Assembly (NCBI GenBank): GCA_003344405.1
Contig: NOWV01000052.1
Span: 392,371 to 456,370 of the forward strand
From: Trichoplax sp. H2
Taxonomy: Eukaryota; Placozoa; Uniplacotomia; Trichoplacea
Reading direction: 5' to 3'
DNA length: 64,000 nucleotides
The notes beneath the pieces were generated by a model, which ran no database searches, had not been told where the DNA came from, and saw nothing but the letters and a program-made list of their open reading frames with translations. The position numbers and the translations under genes are program-made. Shown in pieces: positions 1-13,343 of the stretch. Each line of letters starts with the position of its first letter. Position 1 is the stretch's first letter.

Positions 1-175
1 GATAAATTTTCTTAGGAATAGTATAAACAATTATGATACATCCGCTGTCAATTGTTATTGTTTCTATTAGCAAAATTATTGTAATGCAGAAAAATTTCTT
101 AAACTTATAAGTATATGGTCATAATGCTTAACAAAGGTCACTTCTTAATTTTAAATAACATTGCTTTATAATCAG

Positions 176-1983
176 TATTCTAGCTGGCTCCCTAGATGGT
201 ACAGCTAGAATTTGGAATATGGCAGGTACCAAACTGACCTTATAATTATATACTGTATTAGTAAAGGGTCTCTACCTCATAAACTTTCATATCAAGCCCA
301 GTCTGCCTCTAAAAATTGTCCGCATCTTTGATATAATCACATTTTTGTACGATATATTATAAAGGTGAAGAATATGCTATATTTAAAGGCCATGAATCTT
401 ATGTTAATGGTGTTGAATGGATCTCTAAAGGTAGCAAAACCTATCTCTCAATTATCTTATTCTCTACCGGAAATGTATCATTTGTTGCTTTGGATTTACC
501 CTAAGGTTTGTTATTTAGATAATAATCATGCCACCATAGTGACGGCTTCGCAAGATGGCACCCTACGTTTATGGGAGGTATGAGAACTCACGATGTGCTA
601 GAAATTATGATCAGTATTTTGTTGCTTTAAATTATTATCTACACTAAAATGATAAAATTCTTATCACCATTTAGTGGGCAATAGGAACTAAATCCGTGGA
701 GTGTTTGTGTGAATGCAAAGGTCATACACAAGCTGTCAATGCGGTTACTGTTAATCAATCGAAAACAAAGGTTTGCAAATCAATGTTTTCTCATTTCGAA
801 AGTTAACCGATGGTAAATGGTAGTAATGTTCTATATTTATTCAGATATGTAGCGTATCTTCAGATAAAATGATCAAAATTTGGTCAACAGGTTGGTACAG
901 CAATGTGTAGTGAATTTATTTTATCCTGATATCTGAGAAGACTGTAATGCTATCGTTGTATTTTAAATTTGAAGATTGTTCCCGGAAAGATGACGACACA
1001 ACACACCCAATACATAAAAAGATGAAAACAAATCAAGGTCTACAGAAAGCTGTCGATAAGGTACATGACATCGTATAATTTATCATGTCTCTTAAATTTT
1101 ATTTGTTTTAAATCACTATACTGATGATTTATTTTAATTGAAGCTCCCCGACATCACTCTTTCGGGGCATACTGATGGTATTGATGCTGTAGTTTGGCCG
1201 AAAGAAGCTGAAATTATTACTGCTGGATGGGATCATCGAATCAAAATATGGGATACTGAAGTCGGCGTCAACAAATCCGATATTAATGTAAATAAAGTAG
1301 TTAAAGGTATTACATGTTCACCATTTCAGGACCTCATAGCTGCCGGAAGCTTCGACGAAGGAATAATTAGACTATATGATCCTCGAGTAGTTGGTAAATA
1401 TCTGATTTGAAGCTTACATTAAATAATTATGGTACCTCAAGGTCTATTGACACTATTTAATAGATCAAACGGTCCTGAAGCTGACTTTAAAGTCCCATAA
1501 AAATATCGTTAGTTCACTTTGTTGGTCGACAACTGATGAACAACAGTTGGTATCTGGATCTTTTGATAACACTGTTAAGCTTTGGGACATTAGATGGTAC
1601 TGTAATTACCGTATCGAACGATAATGGACGCTATAGCAAGAATTTTGTAGTTACTAAAATAATATATTTTGTTTGTTACTTATTAGCAACCTAGCTCCGT
1701 TATATTCAATAGAGGGCCATGAAGACAAAGTACTTGCAGTCGATTGGTCAGAGCCACAGGTTACAAAAGACTTATTTAATACACCTACTTACAATCAATG
1801 CTACACAAGATTGCAGTTAACCTTTTGGCAAATGTCTATACTGGATATAAAATTAATTATTAATTGTGCATTATCTTTATTTCTCTTAGTAATCACTTTT
1901 TTGTTCATTTTTAGTATATCGTTAGTGGAGGAGCTGACAACAGAATACAGATTTATCAAAGAGAAGTTGCACAGAGATCGTAA
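176..1983 (+). CDS. WDR12: WDR12 (Ytm1) ribosome-biogenesis WD40 protein, 3' part
   Basis: Ten exons are visible: 176-225, 365-430, 519-577, 675-770, 845-890, 975-1060, 1144-1393, 1464-1596, 1687-1759 and 1915-1983 (TAA at 1981). Phases agree across all junctions. The translation is a chain of WD40 blades: LAGSLDGTARIWNMA, ASQDGTLRLWE, SSDKMIKIWST, TAGWDHRIKIWDTE, VSGSFDNTVKLWDIR and a final VSGGADNRIQIY. The order and wording match WDR12, especially GHEDKVLAVDW near the end and the charged insert before the LSGHTDGIDAVVW blade. In known animals WDR12 works with PES1 and BOP1 (PeBoW complex) in the nucleolus, in maturation of 28S and 5.8S rRNA. The N-terminal ubiquitin-like NLE domain and first blade lie left of the window; I could not place them in bases 1-175. 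The protein ends right after the last blade, as usual for the family. Confidence 0.9.
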
Positions 1984-2336
1984 TACTGTAATATCGTAAT
2001 AAAATATTTTTAATTAATTACAAGGACTATTCATGTGCTGTGTTGGATTGTCTCGTTCTCATTTCCTCCAATATATATATACGTGTATGTATATGCATGA
2101 TATAAATTAGTGACACTATGCAGCGTATTTAAATGTAAATGGTGATTGAATTTAGAACGCTACTTATTATTAGGCATAAAAGTTGATCGCTTTTAATAGT
2201 AATATGAATTTTATCTAAAATCTATTTACATGAGTATCGTCAATATTGAGGCAGTAATAGCGAAGAGATTCTTTACTACTAACAAATGCTATAATCGACG
2301 TTTAATATCAGTTTCTCCTCGGTTATCATCCGTGTG
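1984..2336. other. 3'-3' spacer between WDR12 and METTL6
   Basis: This short gap lies between two convergent stop codons. It holds an AATAAA on the plus strand at 1998-2003, only 15 bases after the WDR12 stop, which is a good candidate poly(A) signal for WDR12. I found no exact AATAAA on the minus strand for METTL6 here. A short TA-rich stretch is at about 2072-2102. No gene is seen. Confidence 0.6.
1998..2003 (+). terminator. Candidate poly(A) signal of WDR12
   Basis: A canonical AATAAA hexamer sits 15 bases after the WDR12 stop codon and is followed by a T-rich stretch. Such close spacing fits very short 3' untranslated regions in compact genomes. This is inference from position only. Confidence 0.45.
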
Positions 2337-4160
2337 CTATAATTTTTTAAATTTCCCTTGCAAAAATACCCTAGGAACAGAAAGATTTTCCTTTTTATTG
2401 ACAGTTTGTCGGTATACATATTCGCACGTTACGACTTCGAATCCCTCGCCGATGAACAGTTTACGAGTTGCCTCTGGAATAAAAAATTAGTTTATGAATC
2501 ACGGCAAAATACTATAATACGAATAAATTGTAAATCATCCTTTTTACATTTTATTTATAACTGAAGTAGTGTCGAATATGCTGAATCAATCGAGATTCAA
2601 TTTAAAACTTTGGTTCCCATCATCATTACAGTAATGTGTATGAAAAGCATATCATCACTGTTGCTAATCTTTACCTTCAGAAAAAAAGTAAGCCATCGTA
2701 CCATCTTGCCTGACATAAAAGTTGTCATCTATTTTATGTCCACGAGAGAATCTTAGCATAGCGTGATCATAAATCCCGTAATCGCGAAATAGCAAAGTTC
2801 CTCCAGTTGCCATGACCTGTACAAGTTTATATTATATATATAGGTTATATATACATTATGACTATATTGACGCCGACCTAAATAGTATAGTATCTAGGAA
2901 TTAACGCTACAGTAGAGCTTCGATGTAAGTTAGTAGTGAGTAGATTCTATAAGATCGACTTAGGAAATTACTTAAATATAAATTATAACTCATTTTTAAA
3001 GTTTAAATAGTTATGTTGAAGTATTGTATGTACTGTACTCATTTCATTCTTAGAAGAACAATACCTTGCCGATATTAGCAATAGCTGCACTCATTTTTTG
3101 TGGTGTAATAGCTGACAAGACAAAAATCAATGTAGCGATATTGATAGTAGCAGCTGGAATTGACAGCGTCAAATCATCGCAAGTGATGTCGCATACAAAG
3201 GCATGGCATTTTGCTTCATCATACAAGCTATTGCCCTGATAAAGATAGTAAGTCGATATTGTTTTTCATCATAATAAATATACGGGTATGTCAAGAGCCA
3301 TTTAGTTACCGTTAGTATACCGGTACTGAGCAACTTAATACAGGATATCAATGCAATTATTTCTCAATTGCAATTGTTTGTTAACTATTGCAAAATTGGA
3401 CACTAAAATAGTTCACTTACCTTTACAAAATCAATTGCCCGAGGTGAGAAATCGCAAGCGTAAATATAGAGTTGGCATCCTTCTTCAATTAAAGGAAAAA
3501 CAGCATTACCAACGCCACAACCTACTTCCAGCATGTAACGTTTGGAGCTTACATTGCTGTTTTTATTATCCTATAACATTTAAGATTATTGTAAGAGTGT
3601 GGTTACTGGGAAAATGATTGAATGATTAGTTCGTACTATCTCCGAGTACAGAGGTCGTAATTTTAAAGATACTTGCATACTACAGTACATCTTTATACTA
3701 GTAGATTACAGATGACGCATCAACTTCATATTAATCAGACTGCTAAAAAGATTTGTATTTTAATGAAATTCTGCAGCTATCCAATGTGTTGCACGTTTTG
3801 CAAAATTTTGCGCCAATTAAAATAGCATGATCTTGATTGAATCTGCTTGTGTGTGTATACTCGCATGTAGGTGTATTATTTAAGATCTGATTGACAGTTG
3901 ATCAAAGTACGGCGAGTTCAATTAGTTCATACCTCGGAGCAGAGTTCTTTAAATTCTCGAGTTGTCCAGTGCCTATCTTTAAAAAATTTTGTAGTATTTC
4001 TTTTGTAAAAGAGATCCCAATTTTTTTTAGCTTCTTTTTCTAATTTCTGTCGTTTGAAAGGTGTCAATAAGACGGTATCCATTGCTAATTGACTGCTCTC
4101 TTCTTCAGTCAATTCCCTAACATTATGGGTCGTCAATTGCACATCGTCGTCCATCATCAC
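2337..4160 (-). CDS. METTL6: METTL6, tRNA(Ser) N3-methylcytidine methyltransferase
   Basis: There are five exons on the minus strand: 3933-4160 (ATG at 4158-4160), 3421-3570, 3065-3235, 2675-2816 and 2337-2473. They total 828 bases, giving an intact 275-residue protein, close to the roughly 280 residues of animal METTL6. The N-terminal segment has the family signature NWDLFYKRN followed by FFKDRHWTTREF. The SAM-binding motif I reads LEVGCGVGN, followed by the YACDFSPRAIDFVK strand-helix. Later come LIFVLSAITPQKM, FRDYGIYDHAMLRF, NFYVRQDGTMAYFF and a C-terminal PRVFLQGKF. In other animals METTL6 makes m3C at position 32 of serine tRNAs, together with seryl-tRNA synthetase. The close relatives METTL2 and METTL8 have longer N termini, so METTL6 is the better assignment. 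Three methionines open the protein; I took the first. Confidence 0.92.
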
Positions 4161-6260
4161 GACAATGATTATGTGTTTCTTATAATTATTGGTAATACAA
4201 TATTACGATTATCACACACAGTTTAGCATAACAGCGCCCACTTGGATCAAATTACAAGAATCTCGTTGTCCAGTAATTAACCTTGTCGATTAATAGCACG
4301 GAATGCAGTCGAGCTAGCAATGAGAGCTGCTTGATAATTGCTTGCAAATAAATATCCAGTAGTCGTCTTTTTAATGGTGAGGCGTTTGTTTCCTACGATA
4401 CAAATGATCGTCTACTGAGAGCACGGTAGAATCCTCAAGGAATTGAGTAGATAAAAGAATCATAGAATGGGTAAGATATCTATTGCTTTATATTACATCT
4501 ATCCACTTTTGCTAGGAGGTAAAATCGAAGTTATTTCCTATCCATAAAACAGCTCACTAGCAGCTAACTTAAAATCCATCCATTGCTGTCGATGGCCAAG
4601 ATGGACGGACATTCACCAAGCTGCGTGCTGTTGCCAGGATTGGGAATCAATGGGAGTACAGACGTACAGTACGGTACAGACGGTATCACGTGCCCTATGA
4701 TTGCTATAATTTCTTTGTCAGCCATGGTCAGGTCTAGAGACTGTTAGAAGACTATAAGACCCTTAGAGGGTGGGTCTCTCTCTAGTCAGGTCCAATCTGA
4801 AAAATGGGGAGGGGAGTTGCTGAAATTTGAATGGTAAAAGAGAGTTTAGTGCTTGAAAGGAAAGTCGCAAAGCTGCCTAATATATGCAACCCGATTACCT
4901 GGTTGTGCTCTCACTTTATTGGATTCATGATTTTAGAATCTACAGCTTTAGTTCCACTTTATTTCATATTTCAACTGCCTTTATATGCTCATCCGATTAT
5001 AGGATTATTAATACATGATATGACAAGAACAGATACATCTGTACCGACCGTAGCGGTATACAGTACTACAGTATGGTGTACATGGCGCAATTTGAAGACT
5101 TTGCCCTTGTTGCAAGTATATCCATTACGTTTTGTAGAATTCTGAGACTAGAAATGAGCTATTAAACACGGAAAATAGTAGAGTACCCTACTGTCAAAAT
5201 AGTTTGTTTTTCACGCAATGTTTGACTTAAGCTTTTCTTGGCACCCAGTGTACAGTAGTCAGGTATACACTTGGACAGGACGACGTATTGCATTCAATGG
5301 ATATGATTTGATGATTGATATTCTGAGCCTTGATATTCTGAGCTATTTATGTGTCACTATGTTAAGCAACTTTAAACAACTGCATCAGACTAGCGTAATA
5401 ACGGACAAGATATACGTTGTAGTCCAATTGTAGATTAAGAATGTACGTCAATGTTGTAGAAAGCTGGCAGACAGTCTCTGAAGCTCCCTAAATGTAATTT
5501 CTATGCGCGTTATTGATTGATAAACTAAACTTTGGTGCGTCGTTGACAATTTCATCCAATATTATACACTACTGTACGTATGTTGAATTGATAGAATGGC
5601 AGAGCAGCGCGATAAATCCGTATGTGCAACACTATCTACTATTAAGGGTAGAATTGTAAACTATAAGCGAATAGAAATATATATTTATGCAACTAGATCC
5701 ATACGTATCGACGTAGAACTATCTCATGCAATGGATGACAAGGCTTGAACCTAGATTGAAATGTCATCAATTTAGATCATAACCTACGTCAAGTATACGC
5801 TAATACAGTAGTAACAACTGTATTGGCTATAGAGTAAAAAAAAAAATCAAAATCAAAAATGAGACAACTATATTCTCTGCATCATTTGATGAAGGGAGAC
5901 TTTCCAACGTACCCCTGCACTATGTACAAGTCCAATTTATGTTTTACTTATTTATTTTACAGACTATAAAAATAGAGAAATTCGTGCAAGCAATAATATC
6001 TAATATCTATAGCCGTAACATGGAATCCTACATCTTATTCAGTCATTATAGTTTCTTCATAACGTGCTATCGTCGTATGCATGATAGTATACTTAAATTC
6101 AGGTCATCGAAATAACAAGGGAGATTCGAAAGCGGAACAGAACGGACTGATAGTTTCATCACAGAATAAGCATACTTATATGTAGTCAATATTTGTACGA
6201 CACAGCATCATGCTATAAATGACTAGTCTTGATTGAACTCTCATACAATCACCATCGCCT
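4161..6260. other. Gene-poor spacer right of METTL6
   Basis: No convincing gene is seen. The region includes the METTL6 promoter side and some TACAGTAC-type words (about 4663-4682, 5058-5075). Open stretches here have no splice-supported continuation and no recognisable domain. Confidence 0.5.
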
Positions 6261-6931
6261 TTAAAATAGTTGTATCACTCACTATCCACTATCTTGAGCA
6301 ATGCAACTGTCGTAAAGTTACCTACTACTTCGGACTACCGTCATCAATAAGACATCGAGCAGCTCAAGTGTTTAACAAGCGTACAATAAGATCCAAGCTG
6401 GTAGACAGCTTGGCAAGTTTTAGCATTTTGACTTCTATTCATTCTATTGATTGAAAAACACCGCTTTTAAGCGTACACTGTCAACGATTTGGATATACTC
6501 GCATTAATGAGAAGATTGTGGAATAGTGGACGAATTATTCGTATGGGTAATATCTTCAGTGATTCTAATGTAGAATTATGAATTGGAAATAAACGTTTAA
6601 AATAGTTGTATTACTATCCGCTATCTTGAGCAATACTAACAACTGTAGTAAAGTTACCTACTACTTCGGACTACCGTCATCAATAAGACATATCGAGTAG
6701 CTCAAGTGTTTAACAAGCGTACTATAAGATCCAAGCTGGTAGACAGCTTGGTAAGTTCTATCATCTTGACTTCTACTCACTCTGTTGATTGAAAAACACC
6801 GCTTTTAAACGTGCACGGTCTACGAATTGGATATACTCACATTAATGAGAAGATTGTGGAATAGTGGATGAATTATTCGTATGTGGCAATATCTACAGTT
6901 ATTCTAATGTAGAATTATGAATTAGAAATAA
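6261..6931. repeat. Tandem duplication, 336-base unit
   Basis: Two adjacent copies (6261-6596 and 6597-6931) share long near-identical stretches, such as the segment around CTACTTCGGACTACCGTCAT and AAGATCCAAGCTGGTAGACA. They differ by scattered substitutions and small indels. Weaker similarity to the copy start reappears at about 6937-7030 (an ACAGCAT...GACTAG segment), suggesting a third, decayed copy. No coding capacity is conserved between copies. Confidence 0.85.
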
Positions 6932-8221
6932 ACGTATTTAGGTCATACTTGCACAATGTAGAAACAGGCTACAGCATGAAAGACTAGCCTTCAATCTCGA
7001 TTAAATTCTTATAAAATTGCTACCGTAGTTGAAGGCTTTCCAAGTCACTTTATTGAGCTACTGTAATACTAAAATGATGTACAAACAATAGGCACGTAAA
7101 TCAATACCCAAGTAAAATGGCGATAATCCAGAATTTTACGTCTGCGATATTTAGACGTGCGGGTTAAATTTATCTTAGCGTCTTTTTGGTAAGGGTATGA
7201 TCATGACTGCTATTACCATGAAAAATGATAAGCTTTACTCTATACGATTACAACAAAAATGGGTGGAAAATCATTGGAAAATATCCTGATATTACACTTG
7301 GAAATCTCAAATGACTTCCCACACACCCTGTACATTGAAGATTTGTGCTACCCTTGATTCGCTTTTCAGACGGGTCACGTAGTCAAATTTGGCGTAAAAG
7401 CTGTCCATCTGTACTCTTATTCACTTAATTGATTGAAAAGCGATGATTGTTATACATGCAGAGTTTACAATACTAATGTCTATGAACCAACCCTTCACAC
7501 CTATGAATTATAATTCTAGCATTACAGAATGGTGGATCAATTCACGGGTCTGGCCATATCCACAATGTAAAGTAAAGGTGGGATTTGCAAATGAATACGG
7601 CACACGCTGCAACGTGTTCTCAATGGCTAGCGAGTTTTGATCCAATTCACACGTAAAATCACATCATCATCAATTCCACGGTATACTATTTTAGTCAATC
7701 CATCAATATCCGTAATACCCTTTCAACTCCATAGAATCATAAAGTTAAATAAATACATTGTACATCAACAATTTTAATCGAATTAATTTTTATATTTATC
7801 TTATTTTACTCTATTAAAACGAGCGTTTAGAATAGTATCGAAGGTATAATTGCACAAGATTGGTATCTATAGCTATTAAATTAATGAATGAATTATCCCA
7901 GTAATTTGCTGTTTCTCCATCAAAGCTGACATTGTGCGGTGGTGATCGGCTGCGATATTCTACTGTATCCAAGATACTATCAAGGACAATCTATATTATT
8001 GTCAGCGGTACTATTAAAGTGCTGTTAATTAATACTGTATGTCCTTGTTTGTCTTTTACTCGTTAATGTCGATACTGTAGAGTGGATTTTATTCCATCTT
8101 TATTTTGGGTAGGGGTAGGGGGGGGGGCGACTTGATATCTCAGATTGTAGGATGGAATATCTTAAACGATAAAATTTACTTACTGGAGCAACGCAAACAG
8201 CATCACTTTGATTCCAGTAAT
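6932..8221. other. AT-rich spacer, no gene seen
   Basis: I see no exon series here. A poly-G tract lies at about 8110-8128. The open frames are short and unsupported. Confidence 0.4.
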
Positions 8222-8735
8222 AGGCCTTTGGTAGTAAATTATAATACTGCGAGGCATCCATCGTCAAATTTCATCGATCTTGCATTATGGTTCTGTATTA
8301 TAAACTCGTCTAGGCAGCTTTACTGTTGTTATCTGCGGGCCAATATCAGTCATGATCTATTATCATCTTAGTCAGGTGCACTAACCCTATAAAAAGTACG
8401 ACTTTATCCCTACAACTCTAGTATGTTTTCTAGGCATTTGCTAGTAAGTTATAATACTGTGAGGCATCCATCGTCAAATTTCATCGATCTTGCATTATGG
8501 TTCTGTATCATAAACTCGTCTAGGCAGCATTACTGTTGATATCTGTGGGCCAATGTCGGTCATGATATCGATCTTGCATTATGGTTCTGTATCATAAACT
8601 CGTCTAGGTAGCATTACTGATGATATCTGTGGGCCAATATCGGTCATGATCTGTTATCTTAGTCAGGTGCACTAACCCTATTAAAAGATGCGATTTTATC
8701 CCTACAACTCTAGTATGTTTTCTACCCAGATACAA
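8222..8735. repeat. Tandem duplication, about 210-base unit with nested 84-base copy
   Basis: Copy one starts at 8222 and copy two at about 8431. Both carry AATACTG(C/T)GAGGCATCCATCG and the segment ATCGATCTTGCATTATGGTT. A further partial copy begins at 8567, 84 bases after the matching point in copy two. It ends with the same ACAACTCTAGTATGTTTTCT as copy one. This indicates stepwise tandem growth. Copies are not frame-conserved. Confidence 0.85.
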
Positions 8736-11700
8736 GATGGGACATCGAGACAGAAGCATACCACTCCTCCATTTTGAACGAGTTCAAGTTGACTTTGGAT
8801 GACCTTTCCAGTCTACAGTCTACACGAGTACTTTAGAGTGTACACTGGAGGGTTTTTCTCTTACGACTAGAACTATTATTATAGTCGACTCTTCATATTA
8901 ATTGATTAAGCACACAAATGATGAGTTTATCGCCAATTTTTTTTCAATTTTAGCAGCTTTGCCAATGATATTATAACAAAGCCGTCATCTATCTGCTGCT
9001 TAGAAGAGCTCTTTGCAGACTGTCTACTCCTGTAGTCCGGGACTAATCACTGCATTTAGACCACGCTGGTTCATTAATAAGACATGAAAAAATCGCATAG
9101 ATTGTGCCTAAGGCTCACACTGATTATTTTTACTGTAATTTTACCTCGCTTTTCTCTTCTTTTGCAAATTGCAAGGGGATATTTTAGGTTCGGTTAGACA
9201 AGGACTACTAGAAGAAGACGACCAGGTAGGCAGGGCAAACCCATACGTTTGCCCTACCTACTACAGTACTACCTGCTTCGTTACAATACTACGTCGATCT
9301 GTACAGTACAGTGTACTGTACAATTCAGCAACACCTCCAGTGTACAGTACAGTACTAAATAATACTGTATTGTGGATGACAATTCAATAATCTAATTTTT
9401 TATTTTGTTTTTTTAGGTCGAAGCCAGCTAGACCCAAAGCGGGAGACTGACCAAGGTGAGGAAGAGAAAGAGAGAGAAATAAGCCATCGAGCTCTTGACT
9501 ACAGGAACTGATGATCAATCCAGTCTAAAATTCTTCTATTTTTGCTAGCACTACCATCAACGGATCAGATTGTGACCAGTAGATTGATTGAGGTGAGAAA
9601 ACAAGAAGAAAATTGTTAGAACCAATTTTGCATCAGCTAAGATCGCTTCTAATTGGATTGATTGGATCGAATCGTAAGTATTCAATCTATTTTTTCCTAC
9701 TCTTATTAAAACTGTCATCAAAGAGGGTGAAAAAGAATTCATTCAACATTGTCGGCTCCAAGTTGATAAAGTACAAGTAGGATAGTGATCAATCTGACCA
9801 TGGTAGATGGCATGATACATAGACGGCGTGTTTCAAGAATAATTAGCAACTAAATAACCATACAATTCATCACGATAGATTAATATTCATGATAAGAATA
9901 CACTTGATTAAATCACTTAGATCATCGACTTGGTAGTCAATATCGTCATGTTGTACACCATGAATACTTTACCATTTGGAAACTGCAGATTGAAATTCAA
10001 TCGTTACTCAACCTGATGGTCTCTTGTTACCAACTTAGCAGTTGCAGCAATCCTTTTTCCTCAATGCTATACACATCTTACAAACATACTTCGCTACTAC
10101 TCTAACCATGTGTTGTACAAAATTAGAATTTATCATCGATTCATTATATATTGCTGTGCCGATAGATGTACTGAGACAGTAAAAATCACTATCAGATATC
10201 TATCTTCCCATGATACAACACTATATAAACAATACATGGCCGATATGAATAGCCCTTTTCCAAACTCAATTTCATCCTTTGCATACATTTGGACAAGAAA
10301 AAGAATTGATGATTATTCCATTAAGTACCTTTCTACAGTATCGATTGTATTACAGTAGTACCTAGAGATGTAATCAACACCATTTTTCATGAACATAGAA
10401 GTAATCATTTTCATCCCATAGCTTCCGACAGTACAGTACATCACCTACGTTTTACAGTAGACTCATGGAGCTCATTACCAAATTCAATTTCATCTTTTTA
10501 CAAGTATGCATATTTAGACACATCGAAGAATTACAATATTCAACTCTATCAAACTTTATCCAATACTTGCCCTACTGACTTCATCTATTACTTTCTCAGA
10601 GCCTATTCTAAAATTGAATTCATCTTCCATATGCATTTCCATAGTAAAAAGAATGAATAGCCATCGGAGACCATTATAGATCACCTATGACAGTATACTA
10701 TGCCATGAGTAGACATCATAATTTCACCTTTTATTGCGACTGTAATAATGATATGATTACGTTATCAGATCTGCTTCTATATCGTCGATTGCAATATATG
10801 TACTCGTATAGGTTCAACGTTTATCCTTGATTTAGACAATAGTCACTACTTCCTGGGACTCTTCGTCATCCACCATGTTGGAAGACGAAGCAGCCGAGAT
10901 TGTTGGATACTGACTGTACAAGTCTAAGTAAAGAGGCTATCAATAAATAAGTAGTTAGCATCTATAAGGAGTAATGCATAACTTGTTCACTCCAATCTCA
11001 TGTCTCAGCAGTAGTAAATACATCCTAGTGCAATCCATGAAAAAGGAAACTGAACAAAGTGATAATATCAGTTTTACGGCTCCATTTTGAATAAACACTT
11101 GAACTTTCTTTAATCACTTTTACTTCTATTTCTGGGCATTACCTCCCACTTTATTACCTGTGTTATTTTTCCCAATGAAAAGAGAATGAAAATATTTTAC
11201 TTAGGAATACTTGAAGATCCTTTGTTCTACTTATCATAGTCGTCGGTCTTTGATCGAAACACTACTCATCACCGATTTAAACGAAAGCAAGCTCATCATG
11301 ATTGCATAACAATTGATAAAGCCATAAATCTTACTGTCATTCTCATTATCATCATTCTCATTCTACCATAGATGTCTTTTCAATTTACAGAATTACTCAT
11401 AAATCTTATTGTTATTCACATTATGATCATTCTCAGTCGACTATAGATGTCTTTTTAATCTATAGAATTATTCTATCCGCACAACTGCTAACAATAATGT
11501 GGTATTAGTAAGGAATATACAAGGAGCCTTTGTGATCAGCAATTTTCAATGTTACAACTTTATGCATTTGATCTCAAATCTTTTTTACTATGTTGTATAC
11601 TACAAGAATACGGTCGAGAGAATGAATTCTCGGAATTCTTTAAAATCACACACTTTTTTAACTTTGTAAATTTGCTAACGAGTCAATCCCACGCTTATAC

Positions 11701-13343
11701 CCCTCGCCTATCATGACTAAAAGTTACCAGTACATGTTTTCGTATCTTTACTAAGTTAACCGATACGATAATAATTATATTATAATAATAATGGCCGCTG
11801 CTGTAAATGAATTTAATATTCTCGTATATACATACATGACATAAGGATCATGCCATAGTCATTTCTTCATTGCTTATGTAGATACGTGTATAGCATATAC
11901 AGTAGGATGCTACAAAGTATTCAAACGTGTCATTTCACATTAATTCAAGCTTATTTTCACGGAAACCATATCATACTATTCATGGAAGACAATCCTGCAT
12001 CCGCCAAGTATTCGAAAATTGCAATTGCAATCATATTGAATGACTATCTGAGAATTATGAAAGAAAATTAAAATTATCGTCCTTTGATTACTATAGCTTT
12101 ATAACAAATAGTTACGCAACGAATGTGCTACCACGTACTAGTTTTACTACAATTTATTGATACACAAGGATTGTAATATTGTTTATTAAGAAGGAAAAAA
12201 CATATTTTCAAGGTAGTATATTGGGAAGAGAGGTCACTACCAACAGATATCAAAGAACTATTATATAAATGTAAATTCTCTTGATAAATGATCAGATGAG
12301 TCTAGTGATTGCAGCAGGGATTGATCTAAAAATAGTGAAACCAATAATTTCAGTAAACTTAGTTCATTAATTATATAACCTTGGGCATCTTTCTGTAAAC
12401 ATATATATCATCTAATAAAATAGCTCCGTTCAGTGATGTGATTGGATTTATATTGCTTTGAAACTATGTTTACAATTATAATATTTTTACTGACTACATT
12501 TAAAAGATGATAATAGCTTATTGTAAGCGTCGACAAAAGTTACTAAGAAAATTATTGTTCGTATGGCTACTTCTTGTATCGTACAGTGCAAGATTTTGTC
12601 GTTTCTATTCAACAGTTATTCTAATATCCTAAGCAGAATATTTTAAAGATAACGTTAAGTTACCTTAATCAGAAGCAGACTTTATTAGATAGCTATAATC
12701 TGATTACACTTTATATTGAGTCATTCATACTCTAGTCACTTAGACGTATAAACTGATCAATGTATATAAGCTTTCGTCGTTTAATAAAAAGCATTGAAAG
12801 CCTTTAATTCATATCATTATAGGAAGAAGGAAGGGTGAACAATTGATGCTTAATTAATGCCTACTTTAAGCGTCTGCCTAGTCATATCTTCCGCCATATA
12901 TAGATACAGATTTGTAGATACACCTGACTGCCTAAAACCTAGATTATTGTCATTGCATAATAATATGGAGTAAATCAAAGTTAACAACATTTACAGGAAA
13001 TGAAAAATATAATTTCCTTGAAAGTCCACGCAATCACCTAATACTAGGCTCGTACTTGGCTGTATTTTTAGTTCTGATTCCTTATGAATTGTAATAAAAA
13101 ATTGTCGATCATCTATGGAACCTTCTATTTTAATACTAGATCGTTTTTCTATAGGAATTCCGTATGATAAACTAGATTGCCTAATCGATTATTGCTATCA
13201 TATTTCATAATATTGAAGTATGAACTTTTCATGGCTGAATGCTTATAAAATAATACTATTCATCTTGATTTTTTTCTAAAGATTTAACGGTAGGAGATTT
13301 GAAATTATAGCACTATAATCGAAGAACAATTAAGAAGTGAAAA
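8736..13343. other. AT-rich spacer upstream of the first MS4A-like gene
   Basis: There is no gene that I can support. Two exon-like pieces lie at about 9174-9224 and 9417-9511 but their phases do not join (see findings). Small GTAC-rich words occur at 9300-9365 and 10430-10445. The rest shows no structure I can name. Confidence 0.4.

Noticed and set aside
4831-5433. Open frames of 104 and 71 codons with hydrophobic stretches
   Set aside because: There is no recognisable family, no splice-linked neighbours, and TACAGTA words inside. Hydrophobic residues are expected by chance in AT-rich DNA.
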